Assembly: GCF_021134715.1 (NCBI RefSeq)
Contig: NC_060025.1
Location: 1,488,001 to 1,552,000, forward strand
Reading direction: 5' to 3'
DNA from: Daphnia pulex
Lineage: Eukaryota > Arthropoda > Branchiopoda > Diplostraca > Daphniidae
DNA length: 64,000 nt
Shown: positions 43,999 through 56,722 of the stretch, piece by piece
How positions within the stretch are numbered: the first letter of the stretch is position 1
Layout: the number at the start of each line of letters is the position of its first letter
Made by a program: the position numbers and the translations under genes
Notes under the pieces: model-generated
What the model was told of the DNA's origin: nothing
The model's input: the letters and a program-made list of their open reading frames with translations, nothing else
Database searches by the model: none

Positions 43999-46527
43999 AA
44001 TTTGTAAATTGTTCGAGCGAGCTTTAGCTCGCGATGAGCAATTTGGATTGTTGGGGGAATGGAGTGAAGACATTGACTGTGTGCGACCTCTATATTTCAG
44101 CTGCTTCTCAGCAAACAAAAGAACAACAAAAACGGGGGATAGGTGAGAGATGGCGCTCAGGTGGGCGGACCTTTCCCTTAGACACATCAGAATTGGAAGC
44201 AAAAACAAACTGTGGATCTGGCTTAACGGAAAATGTGTAAGGTGATCCATGGTTCAAATGGCCTATTTGTTGTTGTTGTTCTGATCGCCTTTATTGGCGG
44301 GATTGGGTGAGCCACGGTCGAAATTGGATCTGCGGCTATCATTGTTGTATCTAGCAAAAAGATAGAAGGAAAGAGGAATTAGTGGGCCGTCAATAATCAG
44401 ATGCTGCACCTAATTCAAGTTAAATAATATAATGATAACGGGAATGAAGTGGGCGGGATGGGTGGTTAGAAGACAGTCAATGTCTTCACTCCATTCCCCC
44501 AACAATCCAAATTGCTCATCGCGAGCTAAAGCTCGCTCGAACAATTTACAAATTGTCGGTAAATTCGTTCGACATTGACTGTGTCTTTAAAGCAAGATAT
44601 AATCAGATATAATAAGATATAAGATAAGACCCCCTGATGGTCGACAGTTACCAACGCCTGATTGAAAATTGGAGCTCGTGGGAGCCCTGCTGGACTGTGT
44701 AACATGGATGCGCCACCAAATCGGCATTTCGTCTAAAAAGGCGTCAATACTCTTTCATACGAATAGTTGTCGGAGGGTTCCTTCCCACCGTGCTGCAGCT
44801 CTTGCTGGAATGAAAATTAACAAGGAAAAGCTAATACCTCCTTGACGCCAGACAACAGAGAGTTGTGGTTCCGTTGCTTACACCAACTGCTCCAAGCGAC
44901 CTCAGCGGACTGGTATGCAGGGTGCGTATTCGATCGAATTGCTCCCAGTATGAGCTCGATAATTTCCTTCGGAAAGGTTCGTTCTTCCAGACAACTCCGG
45001 AGAACCACCGAGCGATAAAACAGATGGATTCGTTCCTGTCAATGGATGACCCTCCCCCAACGGGGAGATCAGCCTACTTGGATGGGAAGAGAAGGAGCGG
45101 AATTTCCGTTGCTAGCTCTATCAGGGACGGGAGGTCAGTGGTGTTGCTAGGGCAATCTCGGCTAGTTTCCTAGTCCTTATTCGTTTCATACTGCCCCCCT
45201 CCCTTCTTTAAAAAGGATGCATCCGACGCCCTGGACAAATCCGTCGTCGGGAAAACTGAGCGGACGGCCAGATGTAAAATCTGCCTTTGAAACCACCCAA
45301 GAAGGATTTCTAAGAGCCTCTTGTAAACGTGCCGAAAGCGTAAATTGCTCTCTTGACCTGATCAGATGATCATCCGGTTTGGAATCTAAGGGGATCCGAA
45401 GAGCACGGAAGTGTGCTGGGGCAATTCTATACCCGTGCGCCGAGATTAAAATCTCATCCCAATAAAGTTCGAGGCGAAGGTCGTTCTTCCGCAGGAAGGT
45501 TACCACTCCCCTTGCTAGTCTGGTGAACGCCCATCACATTGAGTTTAAAACGAAGGAGGGGGGGGGCACGAATTCGAAGAAAACGCCCCCATTTAAACTG
45601 AAGGAATTTCAAAAGGCCGAGATCCTTTAAAATTGGAATAGCGACCGCCTGAAGATGAAGGGGGGTGGCTGAAATCGCGACTCGATTGGCGTTGATCATG
45701 ACCACCTTTAGATCCGGGCGCGCGAGGGGCTCCCGCGTTTTCGAGAGCGTTCAGAGTTTTCACTTGCTCGACCAGGGCCTGGGTGAACTTCGGACCGAAG
45801 AGGTGTTCTCCACCCGTTGGCAGGACAGCTTTGTCGTCTAGCAGTCCAATATTCTGCGGGTAGATTTGGGCCAGAATGTTGCGGCGTCGCGCGTTCGTGA
45901 TGTCGTGGTACACCACCGCCCAGAGCTTCAGAGCTGTTTTGACCGCCTTGGCGTCGGCTCGGGATTTCTTCTTTTTCTTGAGCCGACTTGCTAGAAACAT
46001 GATGGGCTTGACTAAGTCAAGGATCTTGAAGGTTTGATTTCTGTAGATTTTCTCGATTGGGTCGATGTTGACCTTGGCTGCCGAAGATGACTTAACTGCC
46101 TTCAGCCGGATGTAGAATGCATCATCTAGATTGGGGTTGATCAGCAGGTCGGCGTTCTTCTTTAGCTTGGGTCTAAAGGCCTCTCTAGCACTTTTCGCTC
46201 GAGTGTCATCTAAACCCGATACGACCCAGTCGGCCAAACTAGCTGACTTTTCACTTGAGAGACGAAATTTCTTTACGCCTCCTCTTCTTGATGAGTCGGA
46301 GCCTGAACTACTAGAATTTGAGCTAGAATCGCTTGACTGTTCGGGATCCGACATGATGTTTGCACAACGAGAGCGAAAAGAGATCTGATGTGTCTAAGGG
46401 AAAGGTCCGCCCACCTGAGCGCCATCTCTCACCTATCCCCCGTTTTTGTTGTTCTTTTGTTTGCTGAGAAGCAGCTGAAATATAGAGGTCGCACACAGTC
46501 AATGTCGAACGAATTTACCGACAATTT
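43999..46527 (-). mobile_element. DIRS-type tyrosine-recombinase retroelement, broken copy
   Basis: The element has the DIRS layout rather than LTRs. Inverted terminal repeats (about 44070-44190 and 46385-46505) look identical over some 115 bases. An internal complementary region at about 44490-44580 is the junction of both outer ends, which fixes the limits at 43999 and 46527. On the minus strand lie a gag-like ORF (45593-46354, starting MSDPEQSSDSSSN) and shorter pieces at 45186-45506 and 44817-45008, the latter resembling the N-terminal part of a tyrosine recombinase. No reverse transcriptase region was recognised. It is much shorter than whole relatives and broken, with at least a few breaks, but the matching ends suggest a recent insertion. 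It lies between LSm2 and PSMB1. Confidence 0.78.
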
Positions 46528-46839
46528 AAGAAGATCAATGAAGCAGACGGCCGTTGTACGAACCTATGCCGGAATACGTTGCAAGATTCATAAATATTTC
46601 GGGAAAAAATGTTTGTTTTCACCATACGTTAACATTATAATTGAATTAAAAAATAAATAATTAGACTAATCTTTGTGTCAGAATACATTTTCTAAAATTA
46701 ATTTCACGATTAAGTACAAAAAAAGGCAACCGTACATCAGCAGCCGAACAGTGTATTTCGAAGTCATTCGTCTATGCGAGCGTTGCAAGTCATCGACAAG
46801 CGACTGTCAAGTTAAAAGATTCAATTGTAATACAGCATT

Positions 46840-47732
46840 ATGTTTGGACAAGTAATTCTCAATGATGATCTTCCTGGAGCTAAGCAACATCATTGGAGCC
46901 CTTACACAGACAATGGAGGGTAAAGACTTTTATCATTGGAAACTATTATTTGGACTAACTTTTGCCATTTGACGTCGTCAACAGAACTATTGTGGCCGTA
47001 GCCGGAGAAGATTTTGCCATCATAGCTTCGGATACTCGTCTGATTCAAGGCTACTCGATCCTATCCCGAGAACAAACAAAGCTCTTTAAGTTGTCAGAAC
47101 AAACAGTTCTTGGAGTCTCTGGATGCTGGTGTGACGTACTCACATTTACTAGAACGCTTGAGGCTCGCATGAAGGTGAATTTCATTGACACACATTACAA
47201 GGAAGTTTTAATTGCTTAAAAATATATTTTTAGATGTACCTCCATGAACATCTGAAGCCCATGTCCACTCCAGCTGTAGCTCAGTTGGTCTCTACTATGC
47301 TATACCACAAGCGCTTTTTCCCCTACTATGTTTCCAATATTGTTGCTGGCCTTGATCAAGATGGAAAGGGTACCTTGTACTCGTATGATCCTGTTGGACA
47401 TTGTGAAAAAAACAGGTATTTTTCATTTTTATTATTTAACTTAAAAGATAATGGATAATGTATTTTGTGTGTGTGTGTGTTTATAACAAAGGTATCGGGC
47501 TGGTGGAGCAGCTGGTGCAATGCTTCAGCCACTTCTTGACAATCAAGTTGGCTTGAAGAACATGAAAGGAGAATTGCTTCCCAATATTACCAAGGAAAAA
47601 GCACTCATGGTCATTAAGGATTCATTCATTTCCGCTGCTGAGCGTGATACTTCCACCGGTGACGGTGTCATCATCAATATTATCACTAAAGCGGGAATTG
47701 AAGTGATGCACTTCCCATTGCGTAAAGATTAA
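46840..47732 (+). CDS. PSMB1: 20S proteasome subunit beta-6 (beta type-1), 4 exons
   Basis: Exons 46840-46919, 46985-47174, 47234-47415 and 47492-47732 join in phase to give 230 residues. After the prosequence (MFGQVILNDDLPGAK...WSPYTDNGG) comes TIVAVAGEDFAIIASDTRL, followed by RRFFPYYV-like KRFFPYYVSNIVAGLDQDG, GAMLQPLLDNQVGLKN and FISAAERDTSTGD. These match the beta-6 subunit closely. It is a structural, non-proteolytic beta subunit of the 20S core. It is divergent from LSm2, and the intergenic space would be about 350 bases without the DIRS element. A TG microsatellite lies in intron 3. Confidence 0.95.
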
Positions 47733-48068
47733 TTGGGGAAATTTTGTAAGGATTTTGCTCTTGTTGCTCTGGAGATCCAATACATTCATTATACTTTCCA
47801 TTTTGTTACTTGCAAAGAACTGGTGTATTATTTTGACATAGAAATCAGTTATGTAACAGACAGAAGTTGTGATCCAACCATAGAACAATGGTCTGTGAGA
47901 TGCATAACTGCAGTGCAGTATCAAGACTTAACTGCTTAGGGGGTTTGTCTGTTCATTTTTGTCAAAAATAATCCATATTAACCATATTATCCCTCCCCAC
48001 AAAAGATTCTCTTGCTTCAAAAGAAAAAACAAAATTTGAAAAATGGTCTCACAGAATCATACTGGCTT

Positions 48069-48708
48069 TTATTTCTTCTTGGCAGGAGCAGCTGCTACCT
48101 TGGGAGCAGGAGGTTCTAGTGGTTGCCCCTTGTCCTTGCCCCGAAGTTTAATTCCAATAGCTCTCTCAATTTTCCCAAGAATTTGTTGATTGGGGATTCC
48201 ACGTCCTGCTTCATAATCTGTTATTACTTGAGGTTTCTCATTGATTTTCTGGAATAAAAATAATAATGAATTAATAATAATATGAAAACTGAAAACAGAA
48301 AAGTAACATATAAATGAAAAGAGAAATATGCATACAGTAGCAAGATCTTTCTGGGTGAAACCCTTATCTTGACGTCCTTTCTGAATCAACTTTGCTACAT
48401 CCATAGACAGTGAGGCATGCTTCAATTCTTCACTTTCTTGATCCAGCTTGGCTGTGTTGAGGGTTGTTCCAGTATGCTTATTCGTAGCTGCCCCATCTAG
48501 AAAACCAATGATAAATAAATAACAATTCAAAATAACACAGTTCCATGATAGATCTATGTCTGATGGGTAAAAAGTATTTACATTTAGTGACTGTTTCCAC
48601 TTCAAGTCCTTGTCGCCTTGCCGCATTCACGACCTTATCAGATGTAGCTGAGGCTCCCTTTGGTACCCTTTTCTTAATAATGACGGGCTCCCATTGATTA
48701 TCACTCAT
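48069..48708 (-). CDS. mbf1: Multiprotein bridging factor 1 (EDF1), 3 exons
   Basis: Exons (minus): 48708-48582, 48496-48336 and 48248-48069, giving 155 residues. The N-terminal MBF1 domain shows [20 protein letters not shown], then [19 protein letters not shown] and [14 protein letters not shown]. The C-terminal Cro/C1-type helix-turn-helix shows [20 protein letters not shown] and [20 protein letters not shown], followed by a Lys/Ala/Pro tail. MBF1 bridges bZIP and nuclear-receptor factors to TBP, and also acts on collided ribosomes. It converges with PSMB1 (336 bases between stops) and is divergent from RPAP1 (415 bases between start codons), probably sharing a promoter. Confidence 0.96.
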
Positions 48709-49123
48709 TTTGGTAAAGTGCAATTTTACACTACTGGATTCAAACAAGACGTATAGTTTACTACTCAATGCCTGCGCATCCACGAGGGTATGGTTGACGT
48801 GAGCCTTCCGATTTCTAGAGAAATCTGAAGCAGAATAACAAATGGGAGGAGCTTGATCCAGATCAGAAAGAACATAAAACATCAACTCAAATATTTTGTT
48901 TAAAATTATTAAATTATTTTTTCTATAATTTTTAAAATAAAAAAAATTTACTAAAATATGCAAATGTATTTTTTCGAAAATAAATCAATTTCGTTAAAAA
49001 AGCTAATAATCGATTTATCCTAGCTCCGCCTTCTTTAGGGTTGTCTGCTTAAAAAGTTTAAAAGTTGTGATTATTTTGGACACCGTAGATTTATCATATG
49101 TGTTTGACTTACATCCATAAAGA
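48709..49123. promoter_or_regulatory. Shared upstream region of MBF1 and RPAP1
   Basis: About 415 bases separate the two divergent start codons, with no other gene. I see no TATA box at a suitable place on either side, as expected for housekeeping promoters. The bidirectional activity is inferred. Confidence 0.45.
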
Positions 49124-52100
49124 ATGACGGCAAGACCAAAGTTAACTTGTGAAGAAGACGAGCTGATGGAGATGCAGGAGGCATTTAGATCGGGAAGACT
49201 GGAAAACTCTAGTACATCGGAAATCATTAAGGCACCTAGAGCTAATTCAAATGAGGAGAAGAAGTCCATGTTTGCCCAAAGACGAGAAATGGCTGATAAA
49301 ATGAAGGAAAAACAATTTCATTTTCAACTTCCAAAAGTACAGGTATTAAGGGATGTAGTTGAAAAATGTGAAATTCAAGAGAGGAAAGTAGAAGATCTCA
49401 AAAGAGAAAATCCCTTTCCTGAAGTTTTTCAAAGAACAAAATCCCTTAAAGCTTCAGGATCTGGAAGTATCTTTGCCCAACAACTGAGGAAAGCAAAAAT
49501 GGTAAGAGAAGAAGCTGCAGAAAATCCTCCTGTTAAATTGCCACCCTTTCCAAATCAAAGCAGCACAATTGCACAAGCCGTTTTAGGAGAAACCGAGGCA
49601 ACAAAAATCCACCAGGAAAATCTACAAAAACTATCATCCATGACTAAGGAAGATATTCTCAGAGAGCAACAGCAGTTGTTACAAAATTTGGACCCAAAAC
49701 TTGTTGCACTTTTGAAGAACAAAAAGCAAGCAGCTCTCAATTCAAAACAAGTTGTTGTAGAGGCAAAACCAGTAGACCAAACTATGGAAGAAGTTGAACC
49801 TGAAGTAGAAGAAGTTCAAGAGTTAAAAAATTCAAAATGGGTACACATGGATCGTGTAGAGAAGGAAAAGGTTCGGTGGATGTCATCTTTACCTCCCATC
49901 AAAGAGATTTCCGGAGAAAGCTTTCAAGCCCGATTCGACTTTCAAGGCCATCTCCTTCCAGCCAATGTTGATTTTCCGGTTACTTCAGCCCTCCACCACC
50001 ATGGCGAGGAACCTGAGAGAGCTGGATATTCCATCAATGAACTAATGCTGCTAAGTATGATGAGCAGCAATACTTGACAAAATTGGAAACTCAACCAACT
50101 TTTTAAATTGTAGGTCGTAGCAGCAAAATGCAACAAAGAGTATTAGCGTTGAATACTATCGCCAGTGTGTTGGAAAACACTCGATTAGGACTGTATGACT
50201 CATGTTTTGAATCTCCCCTAATCCCTACTTTGCTGGACAATGGGATCTTGCTGTTATTACGGTTTTGTATGGATGACAGCGCCCCATCAGTTGTCGTCGC
50301 ATCCCTGGTCGCTTTTTCGCGTTTGCTTTCTAGCCCGTTTGACGAAACCTGCCTTGAACGCTGCAACATTTGGCACGGTGGGGAAAAGCAACCAAATTTG
50401 TGTAGTCGCATCGAAATGGATCCTACAGACCAGGAGCAAGAACCTGAAATGAAAGACAACGAAATGGTAGCTTAAACTGTTTTCTATTTAATGTAGGTTT
50501 TCTCATACTAATTATTGTTTTCTCCAAGATTCGAGTAGATGTAATCAAAGCTTGCTTACGAATGGATGTACCTTGGAGGATTCGTTACATTTTGGAAGAA
50601 ATTCGTCCAGAAGCACGTGCTGTGGTTGCTGCGCTCGAGATTCTTACTAGAATGGCCCGGCATTCTCCTGCTGTTGCTCAGTCTATCCTCGATTGCCCTC
50701 GTTTAATGGACACAATCTTCCGTTGCTTCTTACCTAAAGATTGGGCATCGCTCAATACGAGTCAAGACCAAACGGAAGAAATAGATAACTTGTATGGTTC
50801 ACCTGTCCGCCAAGTACTTCGCCTGGCTCGCGTGATTGCATCGTGGAATCCAGAACTTGCCATCACACTCGTCACTAAATATTCAATTTTGGAGTCGATA
50901 AAAATCTACGTGGCGATGGACACGATTGAACTGAAGTTGCCGTCCCAGGAAGCTCTTCTGCTGGTTTTGGATTGCTATCACACTTGGCGCACTCTCCTTC
51001 AACAGGGCATCGGCATGCAATCCTTCCTGGAGTTTTATCCGGTTTGGTTTCCTCAACTGCAATATTATCAGTCTTCAATCTCGATGGATTCTGGAACCAG
51101 CAACAATAGCAACGCCCGCTTCAGTCATCATTTGGGCGCATCCATGCTACTTTTGATGGAAGCACTTTTGAGCACATGCTGTAATTCAGGAAGCTGCTCC
51201 GGGAACTGCTCGGGGAACCATAAGCATTTGCACATCAAAGAGATTGGCGGTTTAAGAGAAGCTGTAGAGATGTGCGTCGCCAAATGGGCCTGGCAGCTAC
51301 GCAAACTTACATATCCTGTTCCAGATTCAGCCGGATGTCTACTAGCCGCTGGAATTCATCTCTTAGCTACCTTTTACACACACTGGATCGACCCTCAAGC
51401 TCCGCTTTTACTGGATAAACTCTGTTCGAATCACATCCTTCCTCTGCTTCATTCAGGACCAATGCAAGAGCTTGCCAAATCGCTAGTTAATCATAGCAAT
51501 CTTGCATCCACTCTAGAGTCCTGCTCAAGATATCCAGAATCTCTCCCATCCGTCAATGCCACAGCACTTGGAGGAGAATTGATCCCGATAATGGCCTCCT
51601 CTAGTCCGTTTCCTTTGATCGCGTCCATTTTTCGGATCCTGAGGATTTGGAAGGTTAAAAGTTCATCTACCCAGGTTAGTAAGCTATTGCTTGTTAAAGG
51701 TACACAATACTAATAATTCTTTTCAACATCTCAGACTATTGATTTGAAGTTACCCAACTCGTATTTCGATTACCTGGAGAAATTGAATCGATCACCGTCC
51801 GCCTTGTCTGGTAACTGGTTCACACGTTACGAACTTCATTTCCTTCATGAATTCTTGATGATCGGAGCTGAGTGGGCTGTATTTACTCCCGATCAAGCAC
51901 AAGTCGCACACCAAGTAGCCTTAACCGCAATAACAAGTCTCGGTCCTGGAGCGGAAGCCATTGTTGTGAATTGGATTAGTCGTCTGATATTTCATCCCGA
52001 GTTTATTCAACGAGGTTGTGACCTGGAGACAAATTTAGAACAGCTACAGATCAACGAGACCACAAAATCTTTGCTATCGAAAACCGTAAACGAATTAAGT

Positions 52101-53020
52101 CAGGTGGCAAAGTTTTACAGCAGTCATCTGTTTCCCGGAACATTAACCGGAGATTCTTCTACCGCGTTGACGCTTGAACATCGTCAAGTCCTTCCAGCTG
52201 ATTGGATCTACTTACCTTTGGTGATGCTGTACCAAAAAGATCTCGAAAAGCCACTGGAAGACAATGGATTGGTTTCACAAACGGCCTTGTATTCGTTGCA
52301 AGCCGTTTACGTTCTTCTGTCTCTTCGACCTACTTGGTTCTTCCGCATTCAACCGGCAGAGCATTATGCGCGATTGGCCTGCACTTTTATGGCAGGGAAT
52401 GACCTTTTCCTAGAAAAAAGCATCTGTGATTACATGTGGCCTATCTTACGGAAACTGGCTGTTCAACACTTGGATTTCAGTCGTCCCGTTGCTGGGGTGG
52501 ATGATTTTATAGACCTGTAAGTATTCTCGTTAAAAAACAATTTTTTTTAAATGAGCATAAATGGATTGGAATCTCGTTTTCAGATACGATCGCTTGATCA
52601 ATCAGTTTGAAGCAGTTTCTTACGGTAGTCCACTCTTTGCCGCTTTCGTTCTATTGCCAATACAACAGCAGCAGCCTGTCCGTTTTCGCACGAAACTTTG
52701 GTGTGAACATTCAAACGCTCTCCGCATCCTTACATTGGACGATCAACAGGTATTTTTCGGGAGAAGGATACAATTGTGCAAACAAACATGAATTTTATTG
52801 ATTTCATTTTATCTTTTTCGTGGTGCAGATGTTGGATTCGTTGGACCGATGGAAATACCCTATTGAAACAGATGAAGTATTGCTACTGAAGTATGCGTCT
52901 TCCATAAGATCTGGTTTAATAACCAGCGAGAGGAACTCCGTTCTTTTCAAAATAGCAACTCATCACATCAAACATTATGTTGAACGAAATCCAGTCGCTC
53001 TCGATAAATTTAATTTTTGA
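49124..53020 (+). CDS. RPAP1: RNA polymerase II-associated protein 1 (RPAP1), 6 exons
   Basis: Exons 49124-50054, 50114-50466, 50529-51674, 51735-52516, 52584-52749 and 52829-53020 are in phase and give 1189 residues, somewhat shorter than vertebrate RPAP1. It starts MTARPKLTCEEDELMEMQEA and has the N-terminal box GSGSIFAQQLRKAKM. The conserved C-terminal-region start ARFDFQGHLLPANVDFPVTS is followed by HHHGEEPERAGYSINELMLL and QQRVLALNTIASVLENTR. The remainder is a long helical-repeat region. RPAP1 links RNA polymerase II to assembly and import factors and to Mediator. Its stop is only 52 bases from the DAXX stop on the other strand, so the 3' UTRs almost certainly overlap. Confidence 0.93.
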
Positions 53021-53072
53021 AAATTTGGTGGAATAATACAGAAAATGACGGCACAGGAACTCCATAAATGTT

Positions 53073-54967
53073 TCAATCTGATAAAACGATGACATCATCA
53101 TCGTCGTAGGGCTTAATAGGAGCTCTTCGTTTAGGCGATAATTTGACAATGGTTTCAGGACCTTTTCGTTTTAGAGCTCGCAGCAATGGATTGCGACCGC
53201 TTACAATAGATTCACGATTAGTAACTGTAGTAACTTGAATGGTCTCACTCGAGGGATTGCTTTCGGGGGATGATGTCAAGAGCTCAACCTTTGGTTTCAC
53301 GTCCAGTTCAAGTTCAGTCAAAAAACCATTTTTTGAAGGTTCTGAAAGTTCGATTTTCTGAACTACGTCCGGTTCCGACAAGGGAGTTTTTGTACTATTT
53401 GTCAATGGGCAAGCGAGTTGGTCGATTTCAGAATCCTCAGCTCCTGACGGTAATAAAGAACTCTTGGAATCTTCAATTTCAATAAGCAAATTGTCGTCGT
53501 CGTCCAAGTCTCCCATTTCTTCGTCTTCTTCTTCTTCGTCATCGCCATCGTCGTCATCATCATTAGAGTCCTTGCTCTCTTCTTCACCACGCGTTTCTTG
53601 TTTTAAAACATAGCTTTCCATCAACTGAAATATACACAAATTGTAGATTATTAAGACTTCAAAAAGCTCTTAAAATTAAACTTACTTCATCAAGACGCTT
53701 TGAGGCTAACTTCTGATTGTTTGCAAGCTTTTCACTCAAATCAGGGTCCATAGCGGCCGGATCATTGGCTTCGTCTACATCGATGTCGTCGGTAAGATGG
53801 CAACCAAAAGTTGATTCAAAATCTTCAATGCGTCGTTTTTTCAGCTTACCGCCAACCTCCTCGAAAACCTCCCTTGCTGATTATTGAAAAATTGTGTTAC
53901 TAAAATTTCGATAATGTTGTGGGCATGTACGATATCATACTCATTCTCGAGACATTTTCTTCAGACATATGCAGACCGGCTTGTTCATTGGTTTCGGAAA
54001 TGATTTCAAGAATATCCTTAAAATCGGGAAATTCGTCGGTTTTTCTCAGATATCTCGATATATTTCGGTTGATCTCTGGATACCTAGTACCTGCCAGAAG
54101 TCATTCAGATAAATTAATAACTTACGAATTTAATGTACGTAATTACAAAATGTAACCAACCTTGATATTCTATTTTTGGTTTGGGGTCGTTCTTGTTGTA
54201 TCCGACAATATCACAGAGCTTTCCGTACACAAAGGCAAACCGTTTTTTGTACCTTGAATTTTGAAAATTTGTAAGTATAAGTTATATTACAAGGAAGTTT
54301 AAATGAAGAACCTGCATTCCAGCACATAATTTGAATTTTCTTCAGCATCCAAATCAACATCTTGTGATGTCAGTTCCTTTATTTTTTCATCTAGTTTCTA
54401 TTAAAACCAAATTATTGAGGGCTGCTTTGATAAATGTTTACTTTTTCGTTACCTCTAGATAGCTTTCCAGTTTTTTTATGTGAGCTTGTTTCTTACTAGC
54501 TGTTTTAGCACTACAGCTTTTAAAATAACTCAGTAGCTCTTGAATGATGATGTATATATCGCTGTTGTTTATTTGTGAAGACAATCTGCTCATTTCAGAG
54601 GTAAATTTTTTTGTTTTCCGGCACTCTTTCTCAACTTTACCATAGTGTTTTTTAAGCTTTTCAATGATTGGCTCATCGCCAGGAATTTTCAAATGAGGTG
54701 TGCATGCTGTAATAAACTATACGAAGATGCATATAAAGCCTTTTATGAAAAGAACACATCATGAGTAAAAGATACCTGTTCCAACAATAGTGATTCACAT
54801 GCATCACTATTTCCATTCGTGTTAGTTTCTGGTGCTCCGTTTGCACTAGAGGATGCGTTTTCACTAAAGATTTCAGTCGTGTTTGTCGACTTCTGTTCAA
54901 CACATGCTTCAACAAGTTCAACAAAACAAACTTTACTTTCATTCACATTAGGTGATGGATCTTCCAT
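53073..54967 (-). CDS. DAXX: DAXX-like histone H3.3 chaperone, 7 exons
   Basis: Exons (minus): 54967-54776, 54716-54453, 54397-54312, 54252-54161, 54090-53941, 53876-53686 and 53624-53073, giving 508 residues. The helical-bundle region includes LKKHYGKVEKECRKTKK and KKLESYLEKLDEKIKELTSQ. The histone-binding domain shows YPEINRNISRYLRKTDEFPD, then VFEEVGGKLKKRRIEDF and STFGCHLTDDID. A long Asp/Glu tract follows, and the protein ends DDDDVIVLSD, the typical DAXX C-terminal SUMO-interacting motif. DAXX deposits H3.3 with ATRX and represses transcription at PML bodies. It is tail-to-tail with RPAP1 and divergent from OGFOD2 (419 bases between start codons). The acceptor of exon 6 and the donor of exon 5 are the least certain borders. 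Confidence 0.9.
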
Positions 54968-55386
54968 TCTCTATCAAAATTTGAACTTTTAAAAAATGTT
55001 TGCACTTTGCCTCCTCACACCAACAGATAGTGTGTTGAATTCAAAAGAAGTCCAACATACCGTATGGAGCAGACGACAATAGCCTCTGGTAGAGGACGCC
55101 ACCACCCCCAACGGTCTGGAGTTTGTTGTCGGTGTTGTGTTTCTGTTTCTGTGTTTTATTTGTTTAGCGATCATGTTCAGAATATGATTCCTTCCGGGAA
55201 AAAGTAGTTTAGAGTATCATATTTGGGAAAAATATTAAGAAAGAACATTTTTAGGTGCCAACACTTTGTCAACATTCCGATTGCGCCCTATAATAACTTC
55301 ATGCGCTAATTTACGAGATATTAGCTAAAAATATTTGTTATTAAATTTTTAACCGAGTTAATAAAGTATACTGGATCATAGGCAAA
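54968..55386. promoter_or_regulatory. Shared upstream region of DAXX and OGFOD2
   Basis: A 419-base gap between divergent start codons with no further gene. It is likely a bidirectional promoter; no TATA box was recognised at the right position on either side. Confidence 0.4.
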
Positions 55387-56560
55387 ATGAATTTCGCCAG
55401 GTGTTTATGTTTCCTCGAATCGAACGTCTACATTAAAAATTTCGGCTTGCATGTTGCATTCAAAACAGAAGAGCAATTTTACAACAGTTATGGGAAAACG
55501 TTGTCGGAAATGGGTTGTACCGATCTCGGGCCAGTCGTGAAAGAAGTAAAAATTATTCTTTTGATTATTTGAAAATAGCATTATTTTATTTTACACTTTA
55601 GATAAAAGCGGAACTCAAAAGGCGGAGGAGAATACCCCAGGATTCCATTGATAGGGCTGATTACATTAAGTCAAATTATAAGCCCCTCCATCAAGATATT
55701 TTTGAACTTCAGGAAAATTTCCTGCACCCTGATCTCTTGGGAATGTTGAATTATTTCAACCATGGATTAATGGATAAGGCAGCTACACTGTACAAGAATC
55801 ATGGAGTTGAAGTCTTCTCATTCCCTATTTTTAGTGTTGAATTTTGCACCAAATTCATTGCTGAAATCAATCATTTCAATAAAACTTCTATGCCGAAAGG
55901 ACGGCCCAACAGTATGAACAACTATGGTGTAAGTGATAACTTTTGCTTGGTCAAATCTTTTTCCTTTTGGATTGAGGAATATAAAAGAGTCAACTTGTTA
56001 CCATCATACAGGTCCTCCTAGATGAATTGGGCTTCAATGAACGTTTGCTGACACCTTTAAGGACGAAATATCTGGAACCTTTAACCCGGTTTCTCTTCCC
56101 GCATGAAAACATTAAGGCCTTTGACTCACATAAAGCATTCACTGTTGATTATGAAGAGAATAAAGATACGGATCTTGGTTTTCACTTCGACAACGCTGAG
56201 GTAAAACTTTCATTAGGGATATAATCTAACACTAAGGGCTAACCACCTGTTTGCCAGCAATTGCAGATGACGGTTAATATTTGCCTTTTGGCGGATTGTG
56301 AAGGCGGAGAATTATTTTTTGGCGCTCCTAATGACTGTGATAAAGGATTTGGTTACGTACATGAGCAAGGACGAGGTGTGATACACCGGGGATCAGCTTT
56401 TCACTGCGTTCTGCCGTTAGTGACGGGTCGCCGCCTAAACCTGGTCATGTGGATGCGCTCTTCATCGGTTCGTAATTTGAAATGTCCAATGTGCGGGAAA
56501 ACACCTACTTTAGAACCTGTTGATAAAGGATGGGGAGAAGGATTTACTATCAAAAGTTAG
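55387..56560 (+). CDS. OGFOD2: 2-oxoglutarate and iron-dependent oxygenase OGFOD2, 4 exons
   Basis: Exons 55387-55545, 55602-55928, 56012-56200 and 56267-56560 are all phase 0, giving 322 residues. The N-terminus MNFARCLCFLESNVYIKNFG and the family block MPKGRPNSMNNYGVLLDELG match OGFOD2. In the double-stranded beta-helix the iron-binding HxD is in LGFHFDNAE, the distal His is in GSAFHCVLPL, and the 2-oxoglutarate-binding Arg is in GRRLNLVMWMR. A conserved tail RNLKCPMCGKTPTL follows. It is a predicted hydroxylase whose substrate is not firmly known. The exon 4 acceptor at TTGCAG was preferred over TTTGCCAG ten bases earlier because it restores the family spacing after NAE. Confidence 0.94.
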
Positions 56561-56722
56561 AAATTGTTGGAAAAATGAAATGTTTCAATATGGTTCCGGC
56601 GGATTAAATCTATACTTTTTTGTATGTTGTATTACCGTGTTATTAAACATAAGCGAATACGTATTTTAAAAGACATTGTCATTTGTTGAACGAAAGGATG
56701 ATTGTGGGGGTGACTTGGTGGT

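Noticed and set aside
44817-45173. Plus-strand 102-codon frame in the DIRS element as a host gene
   Set aside because: It lies inside a well-bounded retroelement whose proteins are read on the other strand.
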